Below are positions 47,486-60,340 of a DNA stretch of 64,000 nt, piece by piece (within the stretch, counting starts at the first letter, position 1; each line of letters begins with the position of its first letter). Under the pieces are notes generated by a model that saw nothing but the letters and a program-made list of their open reading frames with translations, was not told the DNA's origin and searched no databases. This stretch comes from Hyalella azteca (lineage: Eukaryota; Arthropoda; Malacostraca; Amphipoda; Hyalellidae). Made by a program: the position numbers and the translations under genes. Location: assembly GCF_000764305.2 (NCBI RefSeq), contig NW_025942403.1:434001-498000 (forward strand), written 5' to 3'.

Positions 47486-50400
47486 CTGGTCAAGGCAAGA
47501 TCAGCACAAACCTAGCAATTTGAAAAGTTAATTACTTTTATTACAGCATTCAAATAAATCCAAGTTAGACTCTGCGTACAAAACAAATAAAACAAAGAAA
47601 TTTAACGCGCTGAATGAGAACATCAGTATATCACTTCAAAATTTATTGCCGTCAACAATTATTATTTTTTGTGAAATAATTATCATCAGCCGTGAATTGC
47701 AAGATGAGTTTGTCACATAATAAAAGACTACTTATGCCTTCAAATAAGAATTATTTTGTTGTCAATATCTAATATTTCTTCACCAGCTGCCAACGGCGAA
47801 CGACTTTGCAATTCGGTCATGATCATATAAGATCGACATAATTTGTACAATGTACATCGTACAATCATGAGCGAAGTTCAAAAGTCAGCCTTACACATGG
47901 GCGATGTAAAATCAACCACGCAATCTGGCGATTGCATGCGCTCAATCTCAGATTGTTTGAAAAATCAGAGCCACATTTAGTCCAACAATCTCAGGTCTGT
48001 TTGTACATTCAGCGTCACAACCGTACAACAATTTCATGTTAGGCAATTCGATGGCGTCACATAGCAGCGTGAGCTTAGGCTGCCATGACAAGCTTTGGCG
48101 CGCCTGTACACGCACAATAAAATATTCATAGCGCGCCAAACTTGGAGCAAGAAGATCATGCCAAAGTTATCAAGTTGGGTGCATGAGTTGGCACGATAGG
48201 GAACTTCAGTGCACCATCAAAAGACCAACTCGAGTCCACGGACCACGACCAAATTGTGCACAATTACTATAGGAAGTTCAGGCGGTACCAGGGAATAATG
48301 ACAGTGCAGCCGCTGATGGCTTGAATTTCTTTACTTAAAACTTCAAAAGACGGCAAATTCGGTGGTTAGACTTTCAAATGAATCCACTGGGTTTTATAAA
48401 TTTTTCGTACCTAAACTTACGCACTAACTTTTCGTAACACCCAAACCGAATGCGTTTTAGGATATAGTTGTCTAAGTTTCCAATACTTGTTCAGATGAAA
48501 GAGAGGATGAAGTATTGAGTGATGAGGCTGGGTAAAGTAACAAATGCAGAGCTTTGTTTACATGACTGCTCTCGGAGCAGCGGCTTTAGGCGAGGTAGAT
48601 AATGCTTGAATTTCATGTGCGCTAATATTTCGCGTTGATTGACCGTTAATATAAAGTTAATTACCAATTATTAATTTTACCCTCGACAAGTTAGATTATC
48701 ATAGCGCTCTGTATAAGGTGTTCTAATATTGATAAATTGTTGAAACTCTAGAAAGTACCCAAAGTATTAACTTATCATAAAATAATTATCATAAATATGT
48801 GAATTATTTGGTAAGATCAGCCGATTTTAAGCTCGGTGTCATGTGAGCTCTGGAACTAAATAGGGCACAAGCGGAAGTCCATGGCTCTTTGGACACTCGG
48901 AGGTCAAAATTATAAAAATAGTTTGTTTTTGCTCATGGATCTGAGCGTTGGAGGCAATTTGACGGCTGTTGAGTTCGGACAAAAGCATCTGTCACTAAGG
49001 AGCCTCAAGCAACGAGACTTGAGGTATTCTTCTTGATGGGTTGTCCAATTATCCGCAGGATGGCAGCGAAGACCCAGCCTCGTGGTTGTCAACTCCAATA
49101 ACCGCAGCTGTGATCTCCTTAAAGCAAATAAGCTTGACAAAGTATAAACTATTATCCAATATCCGGCATTTGTGGAAGCTGTTCCAAAATCAGTCGTGCC
49201 GAGTTTACCAGGACTGCGAAGCATCGCATGCATCGCATGACGCGAGCTCTAGTTTTCTTTGCAAGTAACTCGATGGCGAAAATTGATATTACGAAGTTCT
49301 AAATTGTCACCGTCGTCTTCAAGTATTTCTACCCTAAATTTAATTACCTGCATAAAATTTTAAAGTAACTTAATTTTCTTGTTTATATTTTTTGACTGTA
49401 TGGCCAAATTAATGATGCTTTGGCATTCAAGTAATCACATTCTTTTTGTTAGATCAATTATTCGCTGTAAGTAAAAACTTTTTTACTGAAAATATATATT
49501 TCATGTCAAAATGAAACGTCATACCTCGTTAATATAATGAAAACAAATCACAAATAATTAAAAACTTAATTTTTTAGTTGTGTGATTCATCTTGACGGAA
49601 AATAACACATCACGGTAATAAAATAAATTCAGCTACTACATTTGTATATGAAAAGCCTCTCACCCAAGACAGCCGAGACAGCAGAAGGAATAGCGCGGAC
49701 AGCCTGACTCAAATGACGCAAAAAAGCGTAAAAGTTTGTCTTGATGCCCACCACATTCCAGCGCTGCGGGTAACGCACAGCAGCCTCCACAAGACCGAAT
49801 TTCTGCGTTTCGCTTTCCTGCCATTAATAGCGCGTAATGTGAGAGTTGAGTCTCCAAAACAGAAGGGTTTTCTTCGCTGAAGTAAAAGGAGAGCCTTGAC
49901 GAGTAATTTGGGCTGGCACTGCGATCAACGAGCGGCATTTCAACACAGCAGATCGAGTTTACGCAACTGAAACAAGTTCTTCTCAAGACTTCATGCGCTC
50001 CCAAAGGTCTTATAGGACTAAGACTCTGCCTGCGTTATGTGTAGTAGGTCCGATTCCTTAATCCTTCTGTATGACAATTTTTTACGATTTGGGTTAGAAT
50101 ATTTCGATGGCGAAGGTACAAAATTTCTAGATTGTGAGAAAATTATTGAATAATTATTTGTATTATTCATTGAAATTCAATCACTTTGGACTTATTCGGT
50201 GCCTTTGAAACAATTGACACTCGTAAACCGCTACAATTTGGCTGGCTTGTACGAAGGAAATCATATTATTTTATCAATATAACGATGAGACAGAATTACA
50301 TGCCATTAAACCTTCATGCAACATCTCGAGCAATCGTTGTCTCTTAAAAATATTCCACGGTCAAGTTGTGTAGTAAAATTTTTTGAATGCACTCAGCCAG

Positions 50401-50514
50401 CAAAAATTTTCCTTTCCTGCAGAAGTTTTAGTTAGGCAACAGTTTTTAGTCATCCTCCACGCTAGTCTAATTGGGCACTTCAGGTCGCTCATGCCAATTA
50501 AGAGCCCGTCTGCG
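47486..50514. other. Gene-free stretch
   Basis: No gene is recognised. An imperfect 22-base palindrome (TTGTAC, ATGTACAT, GTACAA) lies at 47843-47864. Minus-strand frames at 48910-49233 (107 codons) and 49660-50004 (114 codons, Cys-rich) occur in balanced-composition patches, but neither contains a motif I recognise. Confidence 0.4.
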
Positions 50515-50875
50515 CTGCCTGCTGATCGTCCGAGCTGCGAGCGAAGCCAACTCGCCGGGTCCAATGCCTGCTGATCGAATGAGCAGCGAACTCGATGCCG
50601 AACCACCGAAGCCCGATGGTTACTGATCGCCCGAGTAGCGAACTCGATGGCGATTCGCCGGTGCTCGATAGTTGCTGATTGTCCGAGAATCGAACTTGAT
50701 GTGACTAGCCGCAGCCCGATGGTTGCAGATCTCCGAGCTGCGAGCTCGATGGCGACTCGCCGGAGCTCAATCGATAGTTGAAGATTGCCCGAGAATCGAA
50801 CTTGATGCGACTCGCCACAGCCCGATGATTGCTGATCGTCCCACCAGCGAACTCGATGACGCCACTTCGGTGAGC
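50515..50875. repeat. GC-rich degenerate repeat, ~52-bp unit, about seven copies
   Basis: Units contain GCTGATCGTCCGAG, CAGCGAACTCGATGGCG and ACTCGCCGGAGCCCGATGGT. GCTGATCG-like starts fall near 50521, 50570, 50622, 50674, 50725, 50780 and 50831, so the length varies from 49 to 55. Alternate units share more (GAGAATCGAACTTGATG appears in every second unit), which suggests duplication of a pair. The longest frame of the whole window (50361-50951, minus, 196 codons) exists because these units lack stops in that phase. Varying unit length shifts its frame from unit to unit, so it is unlikely to be a protein. Confidence 0.85.
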
Positions 50876-53800
50876 TGGCGAGGTACGGTGCGTCACCGTA
50901 ACCGAACTCCTCGTTTCTCACGACTGGCTCTGAAATAACAGCGCTTCCCAATCAAGTCACCTAAATCATAGGGGAAAAATTAACAAATTAGAGGATCATA
51001 TGAACTTTTTACAAATTTCATTTACCATGACTAGGCACAAAAATTTTTAATTTAATATTTTTGAGATTACACGCAGTCTATATTTTAGTAAATGTACTTC
51101 ATATCTTGCAGCTGTACTCAATCCACATTTTGATTTTCTGAATGATTCCACATCATATATCTTTACTTATAATTAAGCAGAATTAATTATAGTTTATAAT
51201 GCTAAAACAATATTTCCTATCGAGCTAGTTTTCCAAAGTTAATTTCAAGCAATATACCGTTTTTTAAGCATGTACAATGAAGATGTATAAATTGTCTTGG
51301 ATGTGCCATAAGTTTAAAAAATCATTCGAGCAATAGATAAATTACAGTTTCATTCTTCAACGTATTGATAGTTAATTTGGGAGCATTGTTTTTCATTGGA
51401 AATTAAATATCTGTCCGGTTAATACATGACACAAATATAATAAGTAGAACAACGAGTGAAAATTACGCATAAGGAAAACATAAAAATTTCTGGGAATAAA
51501 TCCTACATTAGACAAATCATAAACGCTGTCGAGTATCAGATTCAAGCGAACGATGCTTAAATATAAATCTAACAGTAAGTATACAGTAAAGGCGTATGAA
51601 AAAATACATGTCAAGAAAAAGGCAAGAAAATTTCATGAATATTTTGTGTCTCATGGGAATTAACCTGGGAAGAAGCAGCCCTAAATAGACAATGTATAAT
51701 CCGACGCTCTTTGATGGAGCTGTGAAATCCAGCACCTTGTCCGTGACAGCCTACATTAATGATGCTTAGGAGGCGTGGCTGAACAGAGCTTGACCAACGC
51801 GATCAGTTATCTCTGTTTCATGACCATGTGAGCTTTGTAACAATACCCGACTAAAAATACCCGACTGAAAGTACCCGACTGAAGGGCAATAAGAACACAT
51901 ATAAATAATTTGTAGACAAATTGAAGTAGACTATCAATAACCGATGATCAACAAAGGATTTCATTTACTATTATTGATTAGATATTCAAATGAATCATGA
52001 TCATCGATGGGCTAATAACCGATCATTAAACATTGGTTTAACAATCATATAAATGAATTTGCAACGGCTATCATTAAGTAATTGTTTGTCATTCGTACAA
52101 ATCACTGATGGTTTAATAACGGCCATCATTAACTAGTGGCTGAGGTCTTGCGTAATTTACCATAAATAACTAATAGGGTTCAGTGGCCCACGTGGATGAT
52201 GCGAATGACCCCTAACAATTTTTTAACGTCCTTCTCATGAGTCTTTGGACCGTCATCAATTTTTCCTGGTACTGACCTGCTCATCATCATCATCTCTTTT
52301 TGTGGCCCTGAAAAATGGTCTCGTGCTGCTGCCGAAAAAAACTTCTGGGCCCTGCGACTTTGGCAGCGAGAAAATAACTCGTGCGTGCGACCAAATGCGC
52401 AGAGCCTGTGGGTTGATTTTACCCACACGCATAGTGTTCTAATTGTGCTTAGGTGAACGGTTATGGCACAAAAAAACCTATATTCAGACGTGAATGCTTG
52501 CCTGATAGCGAAAAATCGCGTTGAAGTAAAGCAGATGTGTTAGGCAAACAACGAAACTTATCGACGAAGTCAACCAAGCGTCAGCATCCTACAGAAATGC
52601 CATGGGCCGTCAGTGATGGCCGATATTATAAGTTAGATTAAAAATTGGGCACGATGGTTTTGACTTGACGCGAGTTTTAGGCTCTTGAAGAGAAAAGTCA
52701 TTCATTATGAAAATAAAGTCACACCGACGTAGACAGGCACTGATGGGTCAATTTTGCGCATACCTCAGGGTGAGTGGGTTCCATCTGAACTTAAATGCCA
52801 TGAAATGTATTCATAAATTTTGAAAAATGTATCAATGCATTAAGATAATCTGCGAATACAAACTCTTTTAACATTAAATGATGATAAACGAACAAATCAA
52901 AGTTATAAAAAGGGGTAGTCAAGCTTCTGAAAAACCGGCTTTCTAGCTTTGCATGACATGGAAGTTTCTGTTTATTTATAGCTTAATAAACACTATATTC
53001 CCTTGTAGCAAGGACGATTTTTGTGAAATAATTTTAACGCACTAACATCTATTCAGAGGTACAACGTTGTTATGACTCTATGACCTCCTAAATATGCACT
53101 TGCATCAGTAAAAAAACAGAAGCTTGACGATCCAAACACTCACTACGTCCCTGATGTTTCTAGACGAAGAATTACTGTTGGTTTCTTGAGTCAATTTATG
53201 ACGCTGCTTTAGGAACAGGCGTCAAATGAGCATGACTGTTTTCGGGTGCGGTTTGGACGAGGCATCCCAGGCTAAGGTTTCAGTTAAAAATCGCAGCTAA
53301 ATTTTGTTCGGCAGAAAGTCGACGATTGTGTGGCCGCCGATGTCAACGTCAAAACATTCATCAGGGAGCACATGATGACCTAAGAGCGTTGTGCATGTTA
53401 ACTTGAGCCCAGGGTAGATAATGCGTGACAGCGCACGGTCGTATAGATGTCATCGGTATCGCCTTCGAAAATCTTCTCAACGAACTCATGACTTGGAACA
53501 ATAACTAGGCCACTACATTATCGCTCCTCGCTGTGTCCGTGCATGGATCGAGTTCTCAGTCAAATCTTGTTACAGATTTGGTTAAGACATTTCATAATTA
53601 GTCATAATTTACATGTTGGAGTATACAAGAGAATATTCAAAAAATTTCGTGGCCTATTGAGGCAATTGAAGACGCCCGCTGCAGCCATGAGCGATCAGTG
53701 ACTAAGGTATGAGAACTCATATGAGGCGTGCATACATGCCACGGATATTCGAGCCGTTCGCATAGAATGTGCATATGATGCGCCGCGTGATCGAAGCTTG

Positions 53801-56381
53801 ACCGAGACACCCGCGAAGACAAAAAACAGACATGAGACATTCGTTAGACAATATGGCAAACATTAGTCAGTTGGCATTCACATAATTTATTCGTCGTTTG
53901 CGAAGAACAGAAGTAACTTTAAGGGATTGAATCATGCTTCTGATATGAGGCATGTAGGATGAAGGAGGCGCACGTGAGGCACGAATTCGTGGCTATTGTC
54001 CACAGAGCCTGGACGCTGGAAAACAATAGGGCGGCCTATGGAGCAGGTAGGCGTGATGCTGCCGCTGCTGCCTGTGCTGTACTATCCCACGGTGTCGGTG
54101 TTCATCAGGATCTTCCTTCATCATGCAGATAATGACCGCTGAAAACCAGCGACATGTCACAAATGTCATTTCAAATCTAAGTATCAATAATTCCAGTATG
54201 AATCACAAGATGAAAGCATGTTAGTTTTAGTCCGAACCATATCTTAGAAGCTGGTATGCATGGTTAAATAAATAGAAATATCGTGAGTGTTCTATGCATA
54301 AAAGGGTGTTTCCTTGAAGCAGTGCGCGGGTAAATTAAAAAAAAACTCTACTGGAGTTTAACCCTTGAAACTAATGTTTCACACGTTAATTTAATTGTAA
54401 CATTGGGTTATTTCATTTATTCTGTTTATGACTCGAGGCACTAATACACATGCAAATTAATATTGTCGGCCTAGCGATCGAATGGACTGCTGGCACTTCG
54501 ACTATATTATGTCTCTATATGATTCGAATATATCATCGACTATATATGATCCAGTTTCACACGTGACTATATAAATGCGATTTTGTGTTGTCTTTTTTGC
54601 GGTTCACAAACACAAATCGACTCAAGCACTTCCCAAAACTCCTGAAGTCGAGTTTTTGAAGTCTTCGTAAATTTGATTTGTCCTTTGCTAGAAAAATGGC
54701 GGGAATTTGAAATGCCGAGCACATATGAAATAAAACTCAGCAGTTCTTGTAATCAAAGTTAAGTAATTTGGACTTGAGGAATTGATCGATTCATCGTTGA
54801 CTGCGACCTTGGCTTCATTTAGTCAATTGATGATGCAAATAAAATCGCTGTAGTTGGTGTTGAGTGTTGAAAAGTCTGTCAGTAGCGTCTAAAGTTGCGT
54901 TCCTGTTTTCTTCAGTAACTCCGAGCGCAGGAATTAAGACGGTGCACGGCGCCGTGGCTGCAGCAGCACTTCCGTGAATTAGTCGAAGTTCTCCACAAAG
55001 GCTTCACGCTTTACACGCCTTTGAAAACATCGGGTTTTTCTAGCCTGTGCATCGCTTTGAAGGTGGAGAGGTCCATCCTCTCCCCCTCTCCCCCATACAA
55101 TGCAGCTGTCGAGGACCAGCATTTCGATTCGGAGTGCGAATCATTCCATCGCCAACATTTCTGATGAAAGGCAAAATGTTTCTTAGCAAAAATTGAAACG
55201 AATCTTCATCTAAAAAATAAGATCTTGATTACCCGAGTACCTTCTTATGTTCGTGTAGTTCCTAGTCGACAATAATCTGTGCGCAGCAAGGTAGTATTTA
55301 TGGCCAAACAATCTCTTCGCTTCGAAAATTCATGTTCGCTTTATTCATTTTTCCTCTTTGAGGCTTCAAAAGCCCGTGGTTTTCGCATGCCTCCGTCAAC
55401 GTCTTATTATAATATAGCGTTATCCGATAGCCAGCCCTTTGTTGGACGCAGCGCTGCAGGAAACTGGATGCGCTCAATATTTGTCCAACATGGTTTTTGT
55501 CCGAGCCTTGAGCGCTCATTTTTAAGGTGCCTTTTAGCCCGTCAAGACGAGCTGGTAAAACTCTGAAGCTGATTGGCAGGACGCGCGGGTTCATCATATG
55601 CTCTAATTACGCAGCCGATACTCAACACGGCTCCTCTTATAGTCCGGCTCACTCCAAGCCTGCAGTTCTCCCTACACTTCTGAGTTTACTGTACGACCAA
55701 CAAATTGACGCGTGTCTGATCTCCATCGCGGCAGCCATGAACTAACTTATTGACGAACTGACAAGTCGCGTCGTGGATGCGACATCCAAGGTGGGTTATG
55801 AAAATACCTCGGCCAATTAAGCCAAACTAAAATGGCTCATCAGAGAAGGGTATTTTTGTAGTCTTTCTCAGACTGAGCCTCGCTTTGAAACACTCAAGGT
55901 CTGGTCTTTGATCACGACTTGATATTAGCGACATTGTTATTTTATGATAGTATAAAATGCAGCACGTCTAGCATGAATTTCTTGAGCAAGCAAGTAGCAT
56001 GATTGATGGTCCTCTAAAATTGTCCTGTGTTCAGAATTGTTCCGAAATTTGCTGCAAATTTCATCAAAATGATCCTGCCACTCGCATGATCATGAGAACG
56101 AAATATAAAAAGATTAATTAAAATAGGAGTTAGATTCACTCTGACATTTTCATCGAGCAGATTTTCTGGTTTTCATTCCTTTACTCCTGTGTAGCAAATA
56201 TGAGATAATCTCACAGCACCGGCATGAGTCTCGTAACAATTTTTGTTTTTAGTCATTAATCCGTAATAAATTATGTTGTCCGTCATATCTTTAGGATCTC
56301 GTTGTTTAGAATGCAGAATTAAAACGAGAAACAAAAAAATATTGGGAGCAGGTTCCATTGGGGTATAATAGCAGCGCTGAT
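50876..56381. other. Gene-free stretch of about 5.5 kb
   Basis: No recognised gene, RNA or mobile element. It includes a three-unit 14-bp array at 51842, loose GATCATCGATGG / AATAACCGATCATTAA repeats at 51940-52130, a C-rich run (CTCTCCCCCTCTCCCCC) near 55077 and unassigned frames at 55279-55597 open on both strands. Confidence 0.4.
51842..51883 (+). repeat. 14-bp tandem repeat, three copies
   Basis: AATACCCGACTAAA, AATACCCGACTGAA and AGTACCCGACTGAA follow one another, differing at one or two positions. Confidence 0.95.
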
Positions 56382-56555
56382 AAATCGCGTTCGAATAATC
56401 GTTCTCCTGCTCATTATTCGAGTTTATCGATAGAATTTATAATGGAATCTTTATCAAACATTGTAATGAAATCGCGTTCGAATAATCGTTCTCCTGCTCA
56501 TTATTCGAGTTTATCGATAGAATTTATAATGGAATCTTTATCAAACATTGTAATG
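56382..56555 (+). repeat. Perfect 87-bp tandem duplication
   Basis: Two copies of an 87-base unit (56382-56468 and 56469-56555) appear identical. Each begins AAATCGCGTTCGAATAATCG and ends CAAACATTGTAATG. Each contains an inverted repeat, CGAATAAT and ATTATTCG around a 13-base loop. The unit is 29 codons and stop-free, so a plus frame (56358-56582, 74 codons) reads KSRSNNRSPAHYSSLSIEF twice. Perfect identity suggests a very recent duplication, or that selection or assembly preserved it. The frame lacks other support for being coding. Confidence 0.95.
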
Positions 56556-56751
56556 AATAGGCATCAGACAACAAATATATAGTTCTTGTTGCCTCATCTT
56601 AATGTTTTCAGATCATGATAAATTGGAATATGTGTTTTCGGAATGAATGAAATCATTTTTTTTTTTGAAAAATTCATTTTTGAATGAAAAAAGTACAGCA
56701 GGCAGGCCAGTGTATATTTGCAGCTGGAGAGCAGCATGCTTTGCTATGACC

Positions 56752-56874
56752 TTATACTATACTGTATATAGTATCAGTATATAGTATTGGTGTATATATA
56801 TATAGCATAGTATCATAGTATGATACTATACTGTATATAGTTGCTGGTAATATTGTATAGTATTACCAGCAACT
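56752..56874. repeat. AT-rich palindromic region ending in a 14-bp-stem hairpin
   Basis: TATACTATACTGTATATAG occurs at about 56752 and again near 56824, with TATATAT and ATCATAGTATGAT words between. The end is a perfect inverted repeat: AGTTGCTGGTAATA (56839-56852) and TATTACCAGCAACT (56861-56874) around an eight-base loop. The non-AT part of this stem (GTTGCTGG/CCAGCAAC) is not a composition artefact. It could be the terminus of a small inverted-repeat element or a cruciform-prone site. Confidence 0.7.
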
Positions 56875-57753
56875 GCTTCCGCTTAACTGGCGCTCACAAG
56901 TCAGAATTTGGACGGCACCCACCGATCAAAACGTGACGTGTGAATGTACGATCGCTGCATGTAATCTTTATGATTCCTCAGATTCGTTCTGCCTGAGACC
57001 GCTTCAAACAGAGGAGGCTTAATTTTGGTCACCGGGCGCCAGACATTTCGGGCCAGACTCTAATTAAACAGCTTAACGTGTGCCGCTTTGATCGCCTAAA
57101 TATCAAGACGTACTTGCACTTTATCATTTCATAATGACACTCGATAATTCCAAATTTAAACTCTCCAGTTTCGTTTTGAATCCCAAAAATTATTTAACAA
57201 TAAATTATGTTATATTGAGATAGTGAAAGTTCACATCAAAGCTATCAGATTGGTATATACGTTCATGTATTATAATAATTAATCTTTTGAATGATATTAA
57301 ATTTGGTTGTCCACTAATATAAAATACGCAATTATTCTCTTCTAATTTATCAGAGTTACCGCGATGTATGGTAAAGTTCTGATATAAACCGGATCATCGA
57401 GCGCGGCGCTTGTCCGCACTTTACATCATTATTTCTTATCGCATCCTCGACCCGCGGACGCGATAGCAATCAACGCGCGCTGATATATTGACCGAAGCAG
57501 CCTCGTAACGAACAGACTTTCGTCTTCACTTCATTAATTATGCCCAACGATCCATGCGACTGCTAGAATACTGGCAACTTTTTTCACCAAGGCTCAGAAA
57601 AAGAATGCAAATAAGTTTAAGCAAGTCAGAATTAGGCTGTCGGAGAGCGACACGCCAACCAAAACAAATGTGAAGTGCGCGATCAGTTCGGTACTCTGTT
57701 TGAACATCGCTTGTCACGACGATTTAATTGATATTTGAAGTATCTGTTTGCAG

Positions 57754-57856
57754 GTCTTCGTCAAAGCCTAATCAAGAAGTTGACTATGGCCAAAATACTT
57801 GCAGAGAAGTCGATAAACTTAACTTCAGACTTATGAGTCTGACTCATGCAAACACG
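57754..57856 (+). CDS. Possible internal exon, 103 bp, unassigned
   Basis: The segment follows an acceptor-like TATCTGTTTGCAG and is followed by GTACGC, a usable splice donor, so it has both borders of an exon. One frame stays open across it and past both borders, reading SSSKPNQEVDYGQNTC and so on. The peptide has no recognisable domain. Acceptor- and donor-like strings are common by chance, so the support is weak. Confidence 0.12.
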
Positions 57857-59726
57857 GTACGCATTTCCATCCTCACTCTGCATGAAAACTGTATTTGGTA
57901 CAACACTAACCTGAAATAAACTGTTGATGATAACTTATTTGTTCCCTGGTAACCCACGTAACAGTGTCTAGAATAGAGCGTTCCTATAACGTGTGAGTAA
58001 CTCACTCCTTTTGTGCAGTAATATTAAAATTTACGGTTAGGCTCGGAATAATACATGTGTATAAAATGTAGGTAACCTCGAACTTCTTATTGAGTGAAAT
58101 GACTGCTAATATCTTTTCATTTCGTCACAGTTGAAAAACACTGCTTTTCAAAAGAAGNGTAACCAATAGCACTCCTTGATCTCCTCGCTACAGTTTAATA
58201 AAATGAGGGAAAACAATTTCCTGTAAATACTGAGGGAAACGAAACATTTTGTCGTCGCGATTGTCTGCCGCATGCATCTATGGGACAATTGAAATACCTA
58301 CGCAAAACTAGGCTCAATTTACCAGTTTTCGATGCAAAGTCCGCGCTGTAATCGTTTATCAAGACATAATTACGATGCCTACAGCTCGGTAATGCGCAGT
58401 TTCAGCCATCACTGGATAATCAAATCGATCACATAATTGAACTCTGAATGACGATTACGTAGGATGATCTTTGGACGCTAGCAATTGCCGGCCGTCGGCG
58501 TCCACACGACACGTGGCGGTATTGATCAAAGGTTAAAATAATTAATTGCGGTTTTATCAAATTGTGATTGGTGCAATAATATTTTGAGCGCATCTGCAAA
58601 AATCTGAATACCGCGTGCGTAAAAAAACTTGAATTTTGTGGTTCCAAGTAAACTTCGTAGTCCAATTTATATAAATATTATAAGGCATATATAGATATCA
58701 AATTCAATAATCATGCGATTCATCGATGATTCTAATGATTGGAATAATTACAGCATATTAATTTTTGCTTTTAGCGTTAATAGTATCCTAACATGAGTCA
58801 TTTCTTCAATCCTGTATGGCCAAAACACTGCCCGAGAACTCATTAGCAATTGAATCAGAGTAATAATTCAAAAATTCAGCTCCCCGCAATGACTCAGGAT
58901 ATCCATGATTATATATTTTGCAACTTTCGAGTAGATTTCCATACTTCTGACGTCGTGCCGAACAAAGTTTGAGGCGTGACAAGCGGACACGATGCTGGCA
59001 AGTCCTGCCGCGCCCGAGCCGGTCGCTCGCATCGATGTTATTCCAAGGCATTAAAACGACTCCCATTGTGCAGATTCAAGAGCACATTTCTGCTCCTTTC
59101 ATGGGCGTCTCATCAGCATGGAGCCGAAGCCTTTTGAAGCGCTAATGTTCGATAGGACACTTTAAAGATTATACTGCCGTTCGGTGACAATGGACTCAAT
59201 ACCGGACTCGGCGTGTCGCCTAAACCGAGTTATTGTGGCCGATCAATGGGCCGCGGATGCCTCTTCTGAACCTCTCGCTCGCTAGCTCTCTTCTTGGCTT
59301 TGGAAATTTTAATTCACTTTTTCTGTACTGTGGTGCCATCCGCGACCGTTTACTTTCAGAGTGACACACTCGCGGCTTTTGGTGGCCTCCTTTGGTTAGC
59401 TTCAATACACGAAAAATGCTGATTGTTCCTCTGCGAGTGAATATCGATATGCTTGTCAAGGCAAGTTTTGTGTACCCAGTTTCGAATTCAATATCTTGGG
59501 TCATGCATGAAATAAAATACCACCATAAAAAGACACCTAATGAGAATTTTTTTAAAAAGTCGTAGAAAAGCACCTAATTTGCACACAAGTTAAAACATAT
59601 GGTACTATTTTGGAAAACCGGAAGTCGACCGTACAAGAATTCAACTCCTCGACGTATTTAATGATGCAATGATTGAAGTGTTTCTTCATGGATCGAATTT
59701 TGATCCAATATAATAACATAAAAGAG

Positions 59727-59745
59727 GCATACGTTCAACGTATGC
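59727..59745. promoter_or_regulatory. 19-base palindrome
   Basis: GCATACGTT-C-AACGTATGC is a perfect inverted repeat with 9-bp arms around one base. Such symmetric sites fit dimeric DNA-binding proteins, but one palindrome of this size is roughly what chance yields over 64 kb. Confidence 0.2.
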
Positions 59746-60340
59746 TTGGTATGGATGATTTTAGTCATAAATTATACAAAACATGTTTTAATTTAGTGAG
59801 CATTTCATTTATGTTCTACATGGTTGCTCATATCTTCAAACATTTGCTCAGATCTGCAGAAAATATTTGACTTTTGCCGGTCCCGCAGACTTGTGTGATA
59901 GGAACTTCAAAGAAGATCCATGCGCTCACTCATTACTGTGCAAGTTGAGGAGTGCTGACGCAGCTTCGATTTTCTGACTGAAATGCATCGAGTATCTACA
60001 TTGAAATTCGGCTCCAAATGTAGATGGAAGAATCCAGGATAGCAATACTGAGGAAATGGTGGAAAGGAAAAAAAAAGAAATTTTAAGTAAATTTGATCCA
60101 TTTTAACGTTTACTGAACGAAATACAAAGTTTACTGGTTTCCAGCTGCTATATAAATATATTCACGCATATATATGGTTCGGACATAATACGATATGGAA
60201 GAAAATGCGTCGCTGATACACTATGTCTCGTCAAATAGTACAACTTTAAGATTGGACGTCATAATAAATTCAATACATCTAAATTAAGTTATTTCTTCGT
60301 GGTAAAATTAGCTATATGTACCAATCTTTGAAAAAATAAA

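Larger units (their letters stand above)
56875..60339. other. Gene-free stretch
   Basis: No recognised gene. 57390-57530 is CpG-dense (about 19 by hand count). A single N lies near 58158. A possible small exon (57754) and a 19-base palindrome (59727) are listed separately. Frames at 59220-59573 (minus, 117 codons) and 59673-59870 (plus, 65 codons) are unassigned. Confidence 0.4.

Noticed and set aside
50361..50951. 196-codon minus frame, the longest in the window
   Set aside because: Its length comes from the GC-rich ~52-bp array; unit lengths vary (49-55), so no conserved repeat peptide results.
55279..55597. Frames of 95 and 99 codons open on both strands over the same bases
   Set aside because: No motif or splice site supports either strand, and simultaneous openness suggests locally low stop-codon density.
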